From NCBI GenBank assembly GCA_037447295.1, contig JBBIGZ010000044.1, positions 1 to 24,313 on the forward strand: a stretch of DNA of 24,313 nt. Direction: 5' to 3'. The stretch comes from 630D-37 sp037447295. Lineage in GTDB: Bacteria; Chloroflexota; Anaerolineae; Anaerolineales; Villigracilaceae. The position numbers were made by a program, and so were the translations under genes. Position 1 is the stretch's first letter; each line of letters opens with the position of its first letter. The notes under the pieces are model-generated. The model did no database searches. It saw only the letters and a list, made by a program, of their open reading frames with translations, and was not told the DNA's origin. Positions 15,314 to 23,650 of the stretch are shown in pieces.

Positions 15314-16143
15314 GCTTCTAACCGTTGCAGGAATTCGTAAATTTCGCGCCGCTTCCAGCCGCTGACTTTGCTCAATTGCCGTGCCAGCTCGGTCGCCGAT
15401 TCCCCGCGCGCGCGACCGGCGCGTAGGGCTTGTTCCATCTCGGCCTCGCTCCAGCGCAAGGTTGCCTCTTCTTCTTTGCTTCCTTCCAGCACCAGCGTAA
15501 ATTCGCCGCGCGGCGGCTCAAGGTCCAGATGATGGAGTGCGCTGCTCACAGTGCCGCGCCAAATTTCTTCGTGCACCTTCGTCAGTTCGCGCGCCAGCGC
15601 CAGTTGGCGATCTCCTAATACTTCCAAAACATCCCGTAACATTTCCATCAGCCGATGTGGCGCTTCAAGGAGGATCAGCGTATAAGGCAGAGTGCGGATG
15701 CTTTGAAGACGGGCACGGCGCTCGCTCGGTTTTCGCGGCAAATAGCCCAGGTAGAGGAACGCATCCGTAGGCAAACCCGAAGCGATCAGCGCCAGGATTG
15801 GCGCAGCCGGCCCCGGCACGGGAACAACCGCATGGCCGGCCGCAATGGCGGCGCACACCAGCTCATAGCCCGGATCGTTCAGTGCCGGCGTGCCGGCATC
15901 CGAAACCAGCGCTACATCACCTTCCTGCAGCGCCTGGAGCAGAAATGCTTCGCGCTCCCGCAGGTTGTGGGCATGGTAGCTGATCAGCGTCTTGTGGTGA
16001 ATGCCCTTTGCCAGCAGGAGCTGACGGGTGCGCCGGGTATCCTCGGCGGCAATCAGCGCCACCTCTTGCAGAATGCGTTGCGCACGCGGCGAAAGGTCCT
16101 CCAGGTTGCCGATCGGCGTGGCGACGAGGTAGAGCCTGCCCAT
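15310..16143 (-). CDS. rsmI: 16S rRNA (cytidine-1402-2'-O)-methyltransferase
   Basis: The 277-residue protein is a full-length RsmI, which methylates the 2'-hydroxyl of C1402 in the decoding centre of 16S rRNA with S-adenosylmethionine. The conserved blocks are ATPIGNLEDLS (8-18), AEDTRRTRQLL (33-43), SDAGTPALNDPG (81-92) and PVPGPAAPILALIASGLPTD (108-127), typical of the tetrapyrrole-methylase fold. A C-terminal helical segment follows. The ATG lies 2 nt after the hutH stop, and the stop overlaps the next ATG. The pairing with hutH is unusual; no functional link is evident. Confidence 0.95.
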   Translation of the reverse strand: MGRLYLVATPIGNLEDLSPRAQRILQEVALIAAEDTRRTRQLLLAKGIHHKTLISYHAHNLREREAFLLQALQEGDVALVSDAGTPALNDPGYELVCAAIAAGHAVVPVPGPAAPILALIASGLPTDAFLYLGYLPRKPSERRARLQSIRTLPYTLILLEAPHRLMEMLRDVLEVLGDRQLALARELTKVHEEIWRGTVSSALHHLDLEPPRGEFTLVLEGSKEEEATLRWSEAEMEQALRAGRARGESATELARQLSKVSGWKRREIYEFLQRLEA

Positions 16144-16145
16144 GT

Positions 16146-17669
16146 TTACTCCAGCGGGCCGATCTCGCGCTCCACAGCCTCGAGAATTTCGCCCGATTTC
16201 ACCAGCTCTTTCATGGTGTTATGATCGCGATAGAGAGGTCGATCCTCGTCCAAGTGCGGCACGTATTTGCGGATGACCTGATGTGCCACCCGAACGCCGC
16301 GCCCGTTTTGGAAGGAGCGGAAATCCAAGGCCTGAGCTGCGGCCATGAATTCAATGCCCAGCACGCCATAGGCATTATCCAGAATGCGTTCGTTCTTTAG
16401 CGCCGTGTTCATGCCCATGGAGACGAAATCTTCCTGATCGGCGGCGGCCGGGATGGATTGAATGCTGGCCGGCATGGAGAGGATGCGTTGCTCGACGATC
16501 AGATGATCGGCGGTATACTGGCTGAGCATCATGCCGGAGAAGAAGCCGGGGTTGGGGGTGAGAAAATCGGGCAGGCCCTGAGAAAGCGCCGGGTTGGTCA
16601 GGCGGTTGAGGCGTCGCTCGGAGAGCACGCATACCATGGTGATAGCCGCACCGACCATATCCATCGGCAAGGCAACCGGAGTGCCCTGGAAGTTGGCCCC
16701 GGTGAGGGTCAGGTTCTCTTTGGGGATCCAGATGGGGTTATCGCCCACGCCATTCAGCTCGATCTCCACCTGTTGGCGCGCCCAGCGCAGGGCATCGCGC
16801 GCCGCGCCGATCACCTGGGGCGTGGAACGCATGGAATAGGCATCCTGGACCTTTGTCTTCACTTTGCCGGTGGTCAGGTCGGAGCCTTCGATGCATCGCA
16901 TGATGTTGCGTGCCGAAGCGATGGCGCCGGGGAAGCCGCGCAGGCGGTGCAAGCGCTCGTCATACGGCTTGAGGTTGGCTAGCAGCGCCTCCAGCGACAT
17001 AGCGGCGGCGATCTCGGCCTGCTTCAGCCAGCGCTCCATATCGTAAAGCTGCAATGCGCTGAGCGCCGTCAAAACGTTTGAGCCGTTGATCGTCGCCAGT
17101 CCATCGCGCGCTTCCAGACCGGGGATGGGAATGCCGGCCCGTTCCATGGCCACCCGTCCTGGCAGGCGTTCACCTTGATAGAAGGCTTCTCCTTCGCCCA
17201 GCAGCAGCAGCGCAATTTGCGACATCGGCGCCAGGTCACCGCTCGCGCCCACCGAACCTTTCTGACAGACCACCGGCGTTACGCCTTTGTTCAACATTTC
17301 GACCAGGGTGAGAGTGATCTCCGGTCGGCAGGCCGAGTTGCCGTGGGCATGGACGTTAATGCGGCTGACCATCGCCGCCCGCACTTGCTCGATCGGCAAT
17401 GGATCGCCGATGCCAGCCGCATGGTTATAGATCAGATAGCGTTGGAATTCCTTGACCTGTTCATCGCTGAGCACGCGTTCGGAAAACTCGCCAATGCCGG
17501 TGTTCGTGCCGTACATGATCTCCTTTGCGGCCAGTTTCCGCTCCAGCAAAGCGCGGCAAACGCGAATGCGCTCCAGCGCTTGCAGATGCAATTCTACCCG
17601 CTCGCCAAAACGAGCAACGGATACCAGCTTTTCGATCGTCAAGGAAGAACCGTCCAAGATTACGGTCAT
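16146..17669 (-). CDS. hutH: histidine ammonia-lyase family (MIO) enzyme
   Basis: The 507-residue protein is a complete MIO-dependent lyase. The self-made cofactor comes from Ala142-Ser143-Gly144 in GSVGASGDLAPMSQ. The catalytic tyrosine is Tyr53 (YGTNTGIG), and His83 occupies the position that marks histidine lyases rather than Phe/Tyr lyases. These three numbers agree with the Pseudomonas HutH numbering I recall. The expected reaction is L-histidine to urocanate plus ammonia. Two differences from typical HutH, Asn82 in place of Ser and QEDF in place of QEDH, leave the substrate slightly open. AGGAG 7 nt upstream supports the ATG. No hutU, hutI or hutG lies in the window. Confidence 0.88.
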   Translation of the reverse strand: MTVILDGSSLTIEKLVSVARFGERVELHLQALERIRVCRALLERKLAAKEIMYGTNTGIGEFSERVLSDEQVKEFQRYLIYNHAAGIGDPLPIEQVRAAMVSRINVHAHGNSACRPEITLTLVEMLNKGVTPVVCQKGSVGASGDLAPMSQIALLLLGEGEAFYQGERLPGRVAMERAGIPIPGLEARDGLATINGSNVLTALSALQLYDMERWLKQAEIAAAMSLEALLANLKPYDERLHRLRGFPGAIASARNIMRCIEGSDLTTGKVKTKVQDAYSMRSTPQVIGAARDALRWARQQVEIELNGVGDNPIWIPKENLTLTGANFQGTPVALPMDMVGAAITMVCVLSERRLNRLTNPALSQGLPDFLTPNPGFFSGMMLSQYTADHLIVEQRILSMPASIQSIPAAADQEDFVSMGMNTALKNERILDNAYGVLGIEFMAAAQALDFRSFQNGRGVRVAHQVIRKYVPHLDEDRPLYRDHNTMKELVKSGEILEAVEREIGPLE

Positions 17670-17861
17670 TGGGAGACTCCTGAAAGAGAGGATGTGGTTC
17701 TATTTTACTTTGAGAGGGGGAGATGGTGGGAAGAATGGATGATTGGGCCCTATGCTACAAAGATGGACGGTTGTGTTGTTCCTCGATGATTCGATGATTT
17801 TCCCTGCCTGTTTCATTTGATGAGAAGGTAGAAACTGCCGGGGCGTTTTACGGTTCGTATT

Positions 17862-18653
17862 CTACGCGGAGGGATTCTGTTCTCCTGCTTCCGAAAGCAA
17901 GCACTGCATTTGCAAAGCGTTTTCCACCGCGGCACCGGCGGCAGTGTTGTTGAAGATGATCCACACTTCCAGAGCGGCACTCTGCGAACGTACTCTTTCT
18001 GCCAGGGTGTGCAGGAATTCGAGGGGATAGGTCGAAACATATCTGCGCGGTGCGCCGTGTAAGCGGTAATAGACGATCTCTTGCCAGGCGGCCGGTTCTT
18101 CGCCTTGTGGTCGGGGGGCAGGGTGTGCGGCTACGCGCCCGATGCGCAAAGAATACAGGAGCGATTCTGCCTCCGCTGTGAACCAGGATGGGTGGCGCGG
18201 CTCGCAGACGACAGGCCCCTCATAGAGCTGCCGCACGCGCTCAAAAAAGGACCTTACGCTTTCTACCTCGAAAATCAGCTGAGGCGGCAATTGAACCAGC
18301 CAAACGCCCAGCTTTGGGCCCAGCGCCAAAACTGCCTCGTGAAAGCGAAGCAAGGTTTCGAGATCGCGCAAAGCCGAAATGTGGGTGATCGCCCGAGGCA
18401 ATTTGACGGCAAAACGGAATCCCGGTGGCGTGATCACAGCCCAACGCGCGTATGTTTCCGGCCGGTGGAGGCGATAGAAGGATGAATTGATCTCTACAGC
18501 GTTCAGGCGGCGCGCATACCGTGTTAACACCGGACCTTCGGCGGGGAATTCCTGTTCCGTAGTTCTGGAAAAGATCCAACCGGCCGTGCCGATGTAGTAC
18601 TTTATTCCGTTTCCTGCTTTTGCGGGAAAAGGCTTCCCATTTTCACTTCCCAT
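17862..18653 (-). CDS. DUF72 (YecE-type) TIM-barrel protein
   Basis: The 263-residue protein has the DUF72 signatures: YYIGTAGWIF near the start, LNAVEINSSFYRLHRPETYARW, FRFAVKLPRAITH, LVQLPP, VVCEPRHPSWF and, near the end, WIIFNNTAAGAAVENA. The family forms a TIM barrel of unknown function. The ATG start (18651-18653) makes a 52-nt overlap with the 3' end of recF. The DUF72 domain itself begins almost exactly at the recF stop, and no ATG, GTG or TTG lies nearer, so the overlapping start is accepted. No strong ribosome-binding site is visible. Confidence 0.82.
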   Translation of the reverse strand: MGSENGKPFPAKAGNGIKYYIGTAGWIFSRTTEQEFPAEGPVLTRYARRLNAVEINSSFYRLHRPETYARWAVITPPGFRFAVKLPRAITHISALRDLETLLRFHEAVLALGPKLGVWLVQLPPQLIFEVESVRSFFERVRQLYEGPVVCEPRHPSWFTAEAESLLYSLRIGRVAAHPAPRPQGEEPAAWQEIVYYRLHGAPRRYVSTYPLEFLHTLAERVRSQSAALEVWIIFNNTAAGAAVENALQMQCLLSEAGEQNPSA

Positions 18654-19819
18654 ATTGTGCTCTGAGCGGTAAAAGGCGCCGGGAAGGCCGAGGTATCGGT
18701 GGCGCTGAGAATAGCCTGATCATACAGGCTCAGGCGCTCTAAAAGGTCCTGGCGACGCGAAGGGTCCAGCTCGGCGAGCACTTCATCCAGGAGCAAAAGC
18801 GGCCATTCGCCGTTGCGGGCGCGCATCCACTCCATTTCAGCCAGTTTGAGGGAAAGCAAGGCCGTGCGCACCTGGCCGCGCGAACCGTAATCGCCCAGGT
18901 CAATGCCATTGGCTAGGAAGCGCACCTCGTCGCGGTGGGGGCCGATCAACGTCATGCCGCGCGTGATCTCTTCCGAGCGAATGCGTTGCAAGCGCTCGAA
19001 GAACCCTTGGCGGATTTCATCTACGGTCAAGTGGGAGCGATCGAGGGGGGGCTGGATCGGGAGCGCCATTTGAGCGGCAGGCATGGGCAAAGGTTCGTAG
19101 GCCGGCCGGTAGATCAGGCGCAACACTTCGGCCTGGCGCGTCAGTTCCAAATGGATGCGGGAGGCCAGTCGCTCCATTTCCTGAAGGGCCTGAATGCGCC
19201 AGTACATGAGAGGAGCAGCTCGCGCCGCCAGTTCTCGATCCCAGATTTCCAGCTCCGATGGGTTCCCGTTACGAGCTTGCAAGGCCTTGAGGAGCGCATT
19301 GCGCTGTTCTAGCAAACGAGCGTATTCGCTTAACGTGGTGGCATATTGAGGGATGGCCTGTGCCAGGGCCAGGTTCAGGAAACGACGTCGTTCTTCCGGC
19401 CCCCCTTCGATGATCTGAGTCATGTGGGGTGCAAAGAGGACAGCGTTAAAATGGCCTACGACCTGACCAAGGGGCTTTTTTACCCCATCCAGAAGCACCT
19501 CTTTGCGCAGCCGCGGCCCATTGTTCCCGCCGTTTTCCAAGATCAGGCGCAATTCCAAGCGATGTTTTCCATCGCGCCGTTGATACTCCCCGATCAGGCG
19601 GCCGACGGCCGGCGATTTGCGTGCCTCTAAAAAGTGGATCAGCTGCCGTTCGACATGCGTTTGGAAGGATGAAAAGGTGGCCAATAGGTAAACGGCTTCC
19701 AGAAAATTGGTCTTTCCCTGGGCATTGGCGCCGATCAGCAAAAGAACCCGCCGGGGCAGGTCAATGTCCAGGCGGGTGAAATTGCGAAAGTTCGTCAGGG
19801 AAAGATGGGTAAGATACAT
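18602..19819 (-). CDS. recF: DNA replication/repair protein RecF
   Basis: The 405-residue SMC-like ATPase loads RecA at single-strand gaps together with RecO and RecR. The N-terminus MYLTHLSLTNFRNF is characteristic. Walker A GANAQGKTN is at 30-38, the signature YGSRGQVRTALLSLKLAE at 311-328 and Walker B LLLLDEVLAELD at 341-352. It is somewhat longer than the usual 360-375 residues, with extra sequence around 240-262 and a short polar tail. It starts 5 nt after the def stop. The usual neighbours dnaA, dnaN and gyrB are absent. Confidence 0.95.
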   Translation of the reverse strand: MYLTHLSLTNFRNFTRLDIDLPRRVLLLIGANAQGKTNFLEAVYLLATFSSFQTHVERQLIHFLEARKSPAVGRLIGEYQRRDGKHRLELRLILENGGNNGPRLRKEVLLDGVKKPLGQVVGHFNAVLFAPHMTQIIEGGPEERRRFLNLALAQAIPQYATTLSEYARLLEQRNALLKALQARNGNPSELEIWDRELAARAAPLMYWRIQALQEMERLASRIHLELTRQAEVLRLIYRPAYEPLPMPAAQMALPIQPPLDRSHLTVDEIRQGFFERLQRIRSEEITRGMTLIGPHRDEVRFLANGIDLGDYGSRGQVRTALLSLKLAEMEWMRARNGEWPLLLLDEVLAELDPSRRQDLLERLSLYDQAILSATDTSAFPAPFTAQSTIWEVKMGSLFPQKQETE

Positions 19820-19824
19820 TGGTG

Positions 19825-20337
19825 TTAGACGCTATCCTCCACAAGTTCGGCCTCTTGCGGTTTCCAGACGCGTGTGGCTCGATCGGTGAAGAGGATGCCG
19901 TTCAGGTGATCGATCTCGTGCTGGAAAATGCGCGCCGTCCAGCCCTTTAGCTTCCAGCGCACCGGCTGACCATAGCGGTTCAGGCCGCGGACGACGATCG
20001 AAAGGTGCCGTTCCACTTCGCCTACCAGGCCGGGGATGGAAAGGCATCCTTCCACGCCGCTTTCCATTTCCTGCGAGACGCGCATGATTTCCGGGTTGAC
20101 GAGCACATATAGCCGCGGCGGAGCGTCCTCGATTTCTTCGTTTTCGGGATACTCGACGACAATCACGCGCAATGAAACGCCGACTTGCGGCGCGGCCAGA
20201 CCGACCCCTGGCGCGGCGCGCATGGTATCGATCATGTCATCAATCAGAACCTGTAAAGATTTATCGAATGCAGTCACCGGGCGCGCTTTTCGGCGCAATA
20301 CTACATTGGGAACAGTTACAATCGGACGAACGCTCAT
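19825..20337 (-). CDS. def: peptide deformylase
   Basis: The 170-residue enzyme removes the N-formyl group from new proteins. All three family motifs are intact: GVGLAAPQ (44-51), EGCLSIPG (96-103) with metal-binding Cys98, and QHEIDHL (139-145) with His140, Glu141 and His144. This is the type with a plain HEIDH metal site. The start lies 10 nt after the stop of the PH-domain protein; AAGGAG lies about 13 nt before the ATG, rather far, so coupling is likely. fmt (Met-tRNA formyltransferase), a common neighbour, is not next to it. Confidence 0.96.
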   Translation of the reverse strand: MSVRPIVTVPNVVLRRKARPVTAFDKSLQVLIDDMIDTMRAAPGVGLAAPQVGVSLRVIVVEYPENEEIEDAPPRLYVLVNPEIMRVSQEMESGVEGCLSIPGLVGEVERHLSIVVRGLNRYGQPVRWKLKGWTARIFQHEIDHLNGILFTDRATRVWKPQEAELVEDSV

Positions 20338-20347
20338 GAGGTCAATT

Positions 20348-22075
20348 TTACTCCTTTTTCTGGGAAGCGCCCCGTTCCAGTTCTCTTAACTCATCAGCAC
20401 TTTGATGGTAGACGGCCAGCCAGTTGGCCATGCGCTCGCGTTCGGCAGCCGCTTCTGCCTCTTTCTTTTTGGCCATGCGTACCATACGCCGACGGTCAAT
20501 ATCGGCCTGCACGCCTGCCGGATCGAGGACCTCCTCGAAAGCCATTTTCGTGCCGCCTACGGTAATATACACGGTGCCGAAATTGAACAGGTTGGCAAGT
20601 ATCCCTTCGCGGCGATATTCGGTGCTCAGGATGTTTTCCAACGGCGCGTTGACGCGTGTTTCTTTACCGAGGGGCGTGCGATCGATATCAATGATCTGAT
20701 CATCTGTTACCTGAAAGACGTCATTCGTCCAATCTAGGTAGCGCCATAAGATCACGCCAAGCGGGGCAAACATAGCGAAGAAGAGCAGTAGGGCAAGCAT
20801 ATCAACTTTAAAGGCAGGTTTCAAGGCAAGTAGGCTGAGATTCGGGTCCAGCCAGAGCTTCCAAAGACGGTAAATCCACGTGGCGAAGAGAAACAGAAAG
20901 GTGAGGAGCGGGTAGAAAATATTACGAAAATACACTACCCAATGTTTGCGGTAGATGATCGTGGAGCCAGCTTCGATGCGTAGGGTGAAATAACGGGAAA
21001 ACAATGCTTTGAAGACAGATGGACGGGTTGATTCGGGCAGAGCGACCAGATCTTCTTCTGGTTCGGTGACAGTGCGGGTTGGCGGTGCCGGCAGCCCCAA
21101 ACGTGCCCGAATGGCGGCTTTCATTTTCTCCTTTTCCTCGCCTAGCACAACCTCCTTGCTCCGTTGCCATAGTTCTTCGATCATGCGGGCAGCATGACTC
21201 GGATAATTCACATAGTGGAACGGGATCTGTCCGACGAATGTGCGGATGATCACATTTCCATAATCGAAAATCCGTCCCCAGTAATCGGATTCAACCCCCA
21301 CGGAAAGGACAGTTGTGATCGGGGCTTCCTGACGGCTTTCGTGAATGCCGATCACTTTTTCCATCCAGATGACGCGCTGATTGGTCACGATGTAATAGTC
21401 ATTGCCCCAGTCAATGTAAAGCCAGATCATCCAAGCCACTAAAAGCACCAGAATAACACTTCCTACGGCCAGCGGCACCATCGAAACATGCCCCTGAGGC
21501 GAAAGCAGTGGTAGGAAGGCCAACCCGAAAAGCCCTAAAGGAATGAGCAAAAGCAAGAGCGGAACGATCAAATTCTGGTAGAGAGCAAAAGGATGTTTGC
21601 GTGCCAGGAAATAGACCACTTCCTTTGGACGCAGCCACTTGAACCGCAGGTGATACGCCAGGCGGCGGGATTCGATCGCCACTTCAAAGTTCGGTCGCAG
21701 GTTGGGATGCCGCTTGAGTAGGTTTTTCAACACTTCTCCGCCGTGATCCAGCACAAGCAGGGTGACGTTGGTCAATGCTTTTGCCGAGGCGGAACGCGCA
21801 TGCCCGGAATATGCCCCCTCTTCGCCAAAATAATCTCCCTTCTCCAGTATAGCCAAGGTAAGCAATTTGTTCCCGACTTGGCGTTGCAACGCAACTTTGC
21901 CTTGAAAGATGAAGTAAAGGGCGCGATCGCGACTCCCTTGGACGAAAATCACCTCTTCCGCGGCGCAGGTACGCTCTTCCATTTGAGCGGCCAGTTCTTG
22001 CAGTTCGTTATCTTTGAGGCCGTGAAAGAGGTGGGATTTTTTGAGAAATGCCAGGCGCTGGGGAAGGCCAATCAC
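20348..22075 (-). CDS. membrane protein: cyclic-nucleotide-binding domain plus two TM-PH modules
   Basis: The 575-residue protein begins with a CNB domain (about 15-125), with the phosphate-binding cassette at 83-98 (FGEEGAYSGHARSASA, including the Arg that would contact cyclic phosphate). It continues with two copies of a similar module: membrane helices at about 168-190 and 198-221 followed by a bacterial PH-like domain (222-305), then helices at 383-403 and 424-446 followed by a second one (448-530). Both modules share the join (I/L)DW(G/T)ND followed by VT(N/D)(Q/D)(R/Q). A charged helical tail (530-570) ends the protein. The start codon is GTG (22073-22075), without a ribosome-binding site but just after a -10 box. 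The role is unknown; sensing of a nucleotide signal at the membrane is an inference. It leads the def-recF-DUF72 run. Confidence 0.8.
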   Translation of the reverse strand: MIGLPQRLAFLKKSHLFHGLKDNELQELAAQMEERTCAAEEVIFVQGSRDRALYFIFQGKVALQRQVGNKLLTLAILEKGDYFGEEGAYSGHARSASAKALTNVTLLVLDHGGEVLKNLLKRHPNLRPNFEVAIESRRLAYHLRFKWLRPKEVVYFLARKHPFALYQNLIVPLLLLLIPLGLFGLAFLPLLSPQGHVSMVPLAVGSVILVLLVAWMIWLYIDWGNDYYIVTNQRVIWMEKVIGIHESRQEAPITTVLSVGVESDYWGRIFDYGNVIIRTFVGQIPFHYVNYPSHAARMIEELWQRSKEVVLGEEKEKMKAAIRARLGLPAPPTRTVTEPEEDLVALPESTRPSVFKALFSRYFTLRIEAGSTIIYRKHWVVYFRNIFYPLLTFLFLFATWIYRLWKLWLDPNLSLLALKPAFKVDMLALLLFFAMFAPLGVILWRYLDWTNDVFQVTDDQIIDIDRTPLGKETRVNAPLENILSTEYRREGILANLFNFGTVYITVGGTKMAFEEVLDPAGVQADIDRRRMVRMAKKKEAEAAAERERMANWLAVYHQSADELRELERGASQKKE

Positions 22076-22082
22076 GACTTAT

Positions 22083-22091
22083 ATTGTAGCA
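22083..22091 (-). promoter_or_regulatory. extended -10 promoter abutting the CNB-PH gene
   Basis: The minus strand reads TG-C-TACAAT and ends 7 nt before the GTG start. The predicted transcription start coincides with the start codon. No -35 and no Shine-Dalgarno are visible. This would drive the CNB-PH, def, recF and DUF72 run. Confidence 0.45.
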
Positions 22092-22204
22092 TGTTTGTGA
22101 ATTTCAGGTGAGGAGCGATTCTGAACGGCGGGCGGTACCAATATATTCGGTACAAGCCAAGAGCATCTGATGAGGCTAATGACTGCTCTAGCATAAGGAT
22201 CTTA

Positions 22205-22290
22205 CCCCCTGATTATGCCACTCTAACGACCGGCCCACCAGACGACAAGTACTAGACCACGCAACCCGTGACCAACAGACTAACCAACCA
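22205..22290 (-). other. GT-rich segment after miaB
   Basis: On the minus strand (the miaB transcript strand) this stretch is strikingly rich in G and T, with repeated short units such as TTGGT, GTTGGTC, GTGGTC, TCTGGTGG and CCGGTCG. It overlaps the last codons of miaB and extends into the gap. It is not a gene and shows no clear terminator. It may be an eroded short tandem repeat. Confidence 0.35.
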
Positions 22291-23632
22291 CGCGACCGAT
22301 CACGGGAAGGCGCTCCGGGATCTCGATCCGCCCCAACATGGACCACGGCCCGGTCCAGGTGATCGTTACTGGCAAAATGCGCCCACGTAGATCCTCTTCG
22401 CTTTCGACAAACACCAGCTTATTGGTGGGCGTGCGCCCTTTCCAGCGATCCTTGACCTTTTCTTCAAAGAGTACTTCTACTTTTTGCCCCAGATAGCGCG
22501 CGTTGATCTCGGCAGAGATGCGTTCCTGTAGCGCCTCTAACAGGCGGAAGCGGCGCATCTTTTCCTCTTCCGGCACATCGTCCACCATGCGGCGCTGGGC
22601 GACGGTGCCCGGCCGTGGCGAATAACGTGCCAGATGGGCTACATCTAGCTTGAGGTCCTCTAAGAGACGATAGGTTTGCATGAATTGCTCTTCCGTTTCA
22701 CCGGGGAAGCCCACGATGATATCGGTAGCGATCGAGACGCCGGGGATGATCTGGCGTATCTTTTCGATAAGACGGCGATAATCGGCTTGAGTGTAGCCGC
22801 GCTTCATGCGCGCCAATACTTCATCATCGCCGGCTTGGACGGGGACCTCGATGTGGGGCATGACCTTCGGCAGTTCTGCCACGGTGCGCATGAGCGTTTC
22901 GCTGAAGTAGTTTGGGTGCGATGTCAGGAAACGAATGCGTTCCAGGCCTTCGATCTCATGGATAATGCGCAGCAAACTGGCCAGATCGGGGCCATCCGGC
23001 ATATCCTTGCCGTAACGATCGACAATCTGACCGAGCAAGGTCACTTCCTTCACGCCTTGTTCGACCAGGGAGCGGATCTCGGCGACGATCTCGCCGACGC
23101 GCCGGCTGCGCTCCACGCCACGGCGATAGGGGATGATGCAAAAGGTGCAAGCATGGGAACATCCATAGACCACCGGAACATGTGCCGAAACCAGCCGACC
23201 GCGTTCGTGGGCCGGCAGGATCAGCTCTTCGTCCATCATCGCGTGGCGTTGCGCCATTTCTTCTTCTTCTAGCCGGCGCGCTTCGCCCTGGGTCAGGAAG
23301 GAGATCAGGGGGCCGGGATCGGAGGGAGGAGAAAAAACGTCCACGAAGGGAAAACGCTGGCGCAAGCGTTCGTTCCCGCGCACCCCAACCAGGCATCCCA
23401 TCACGTTAATCACCACTTCTGGGCGGCGCTCTTTGATCGGGCGCAACGAGGAAAGCCGGCCATAAGCCTTATCTTCTGCCGATTGCCGCACCACGCAGGT
23501 ATTCAAAATGATGACATCCGCTTCTTCCGCCTGCGGTGTGAAAGCATAGCCGAGACGTTCGAGCGACGAAGCCACGCGCTGCGAATCGGCCACATTCATT
23601 TGACAACCTTCGGTCCAGATATGGTACTTCAT
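22280..23632 (-). CDS. miaB: tRNA-2-methylthio-N6-dimethylallyladenosine synthase
   Basis: The 450-residue radical-SAM methylthiotransferase adds a methylthio group to N6-isopentenyladenosine-37 of tRNAs. The N-terminal domain has the three cluster cysteines Cys10 (EGCQMN), Cys46 (NTCVVR) and Cys80 (MGCLVG). The radical-SAM motif CSHACTFC gives Cys158, Cys162 and Cys165, followed by IIPYRRGVERSR. A TRAM-type C-terminal domain (about 375-445) completes it. The QMN motif and the IPYRRGxERSR stretch favour MiaB over MtaB or RimO. There is no Shine-Dalgarno; the -10 box at 23642-23650 is only 9 nt before the ATG. miaA is not in the window. Confidence 0.92.
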   Translation of the reverse strand: MKYHIWTEGCQMNVADSQRVASSLERLGYAFTPQAEEADVIILNTCVVRQSAEDKAYGRLSSLRPIKERRPEVVINVMGCLVGVRGNERLRQRFPFVDVFSPPSDPGPLISFLTQGEARRLEEEEMAQRHAMMDEELILPAHERGRLVSAHVPVVYGCSHACTFCIIPYRRGVERSRRVGEIVAEIRSLVEQGVKEVTLLGQIVDRYGKDMPDGPDLASLLRIIHEIEGLERIRFLTSHPNYFSETLMRTVAELPKVMPHIEVPVQAGDDEVLARMKRGYTQADYRRLIEKIRQIIPGVSIATDIIVGFPGETEEQFMQTYRLLEDLKLDVAHLARYSPRPGTVAQRRMVDDVPEEEKMRRFRLLEALQERISAEINARYLGQKVEVLFEEKVKDRWKGRTPTNKLVFVESEEDLRGRILPVTITWTGPWSMLGRIEIPERLPVIGRVVG

Positions 23633-23641
23633 CGGGAGAAA

Positions 23642-23650
23642 ATTATACCA
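23642..23650 (-). promoter_or_regulatory. extended -10 promoter abutting miaB
   Basis: The minus strand reads TG-G-TATAAT, a consensus extended -10, ending 9 nt before the miaB ATG. The predicted leader is about 3 nt or none, which is too short for a ribosome-binding site. No -35 match is seen. Confidence 0.55.

Noticed and set aside
17782..17797. Tandem 8-bp repeat TCGATGAT in the gap between hutH and the DUF72 gene
   Set aside because: Only two units, with no related copies seen; too short to be called an array or a regulatory site.
22265..22306. CCCGTGA/TCACGGG inverted repeat at the end of miaB as a terminator
   Set aside because: The 7-bp arms are separated by 28 nt, one arm lies in the coding sequence and no T-run follows. 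It is probably chance.
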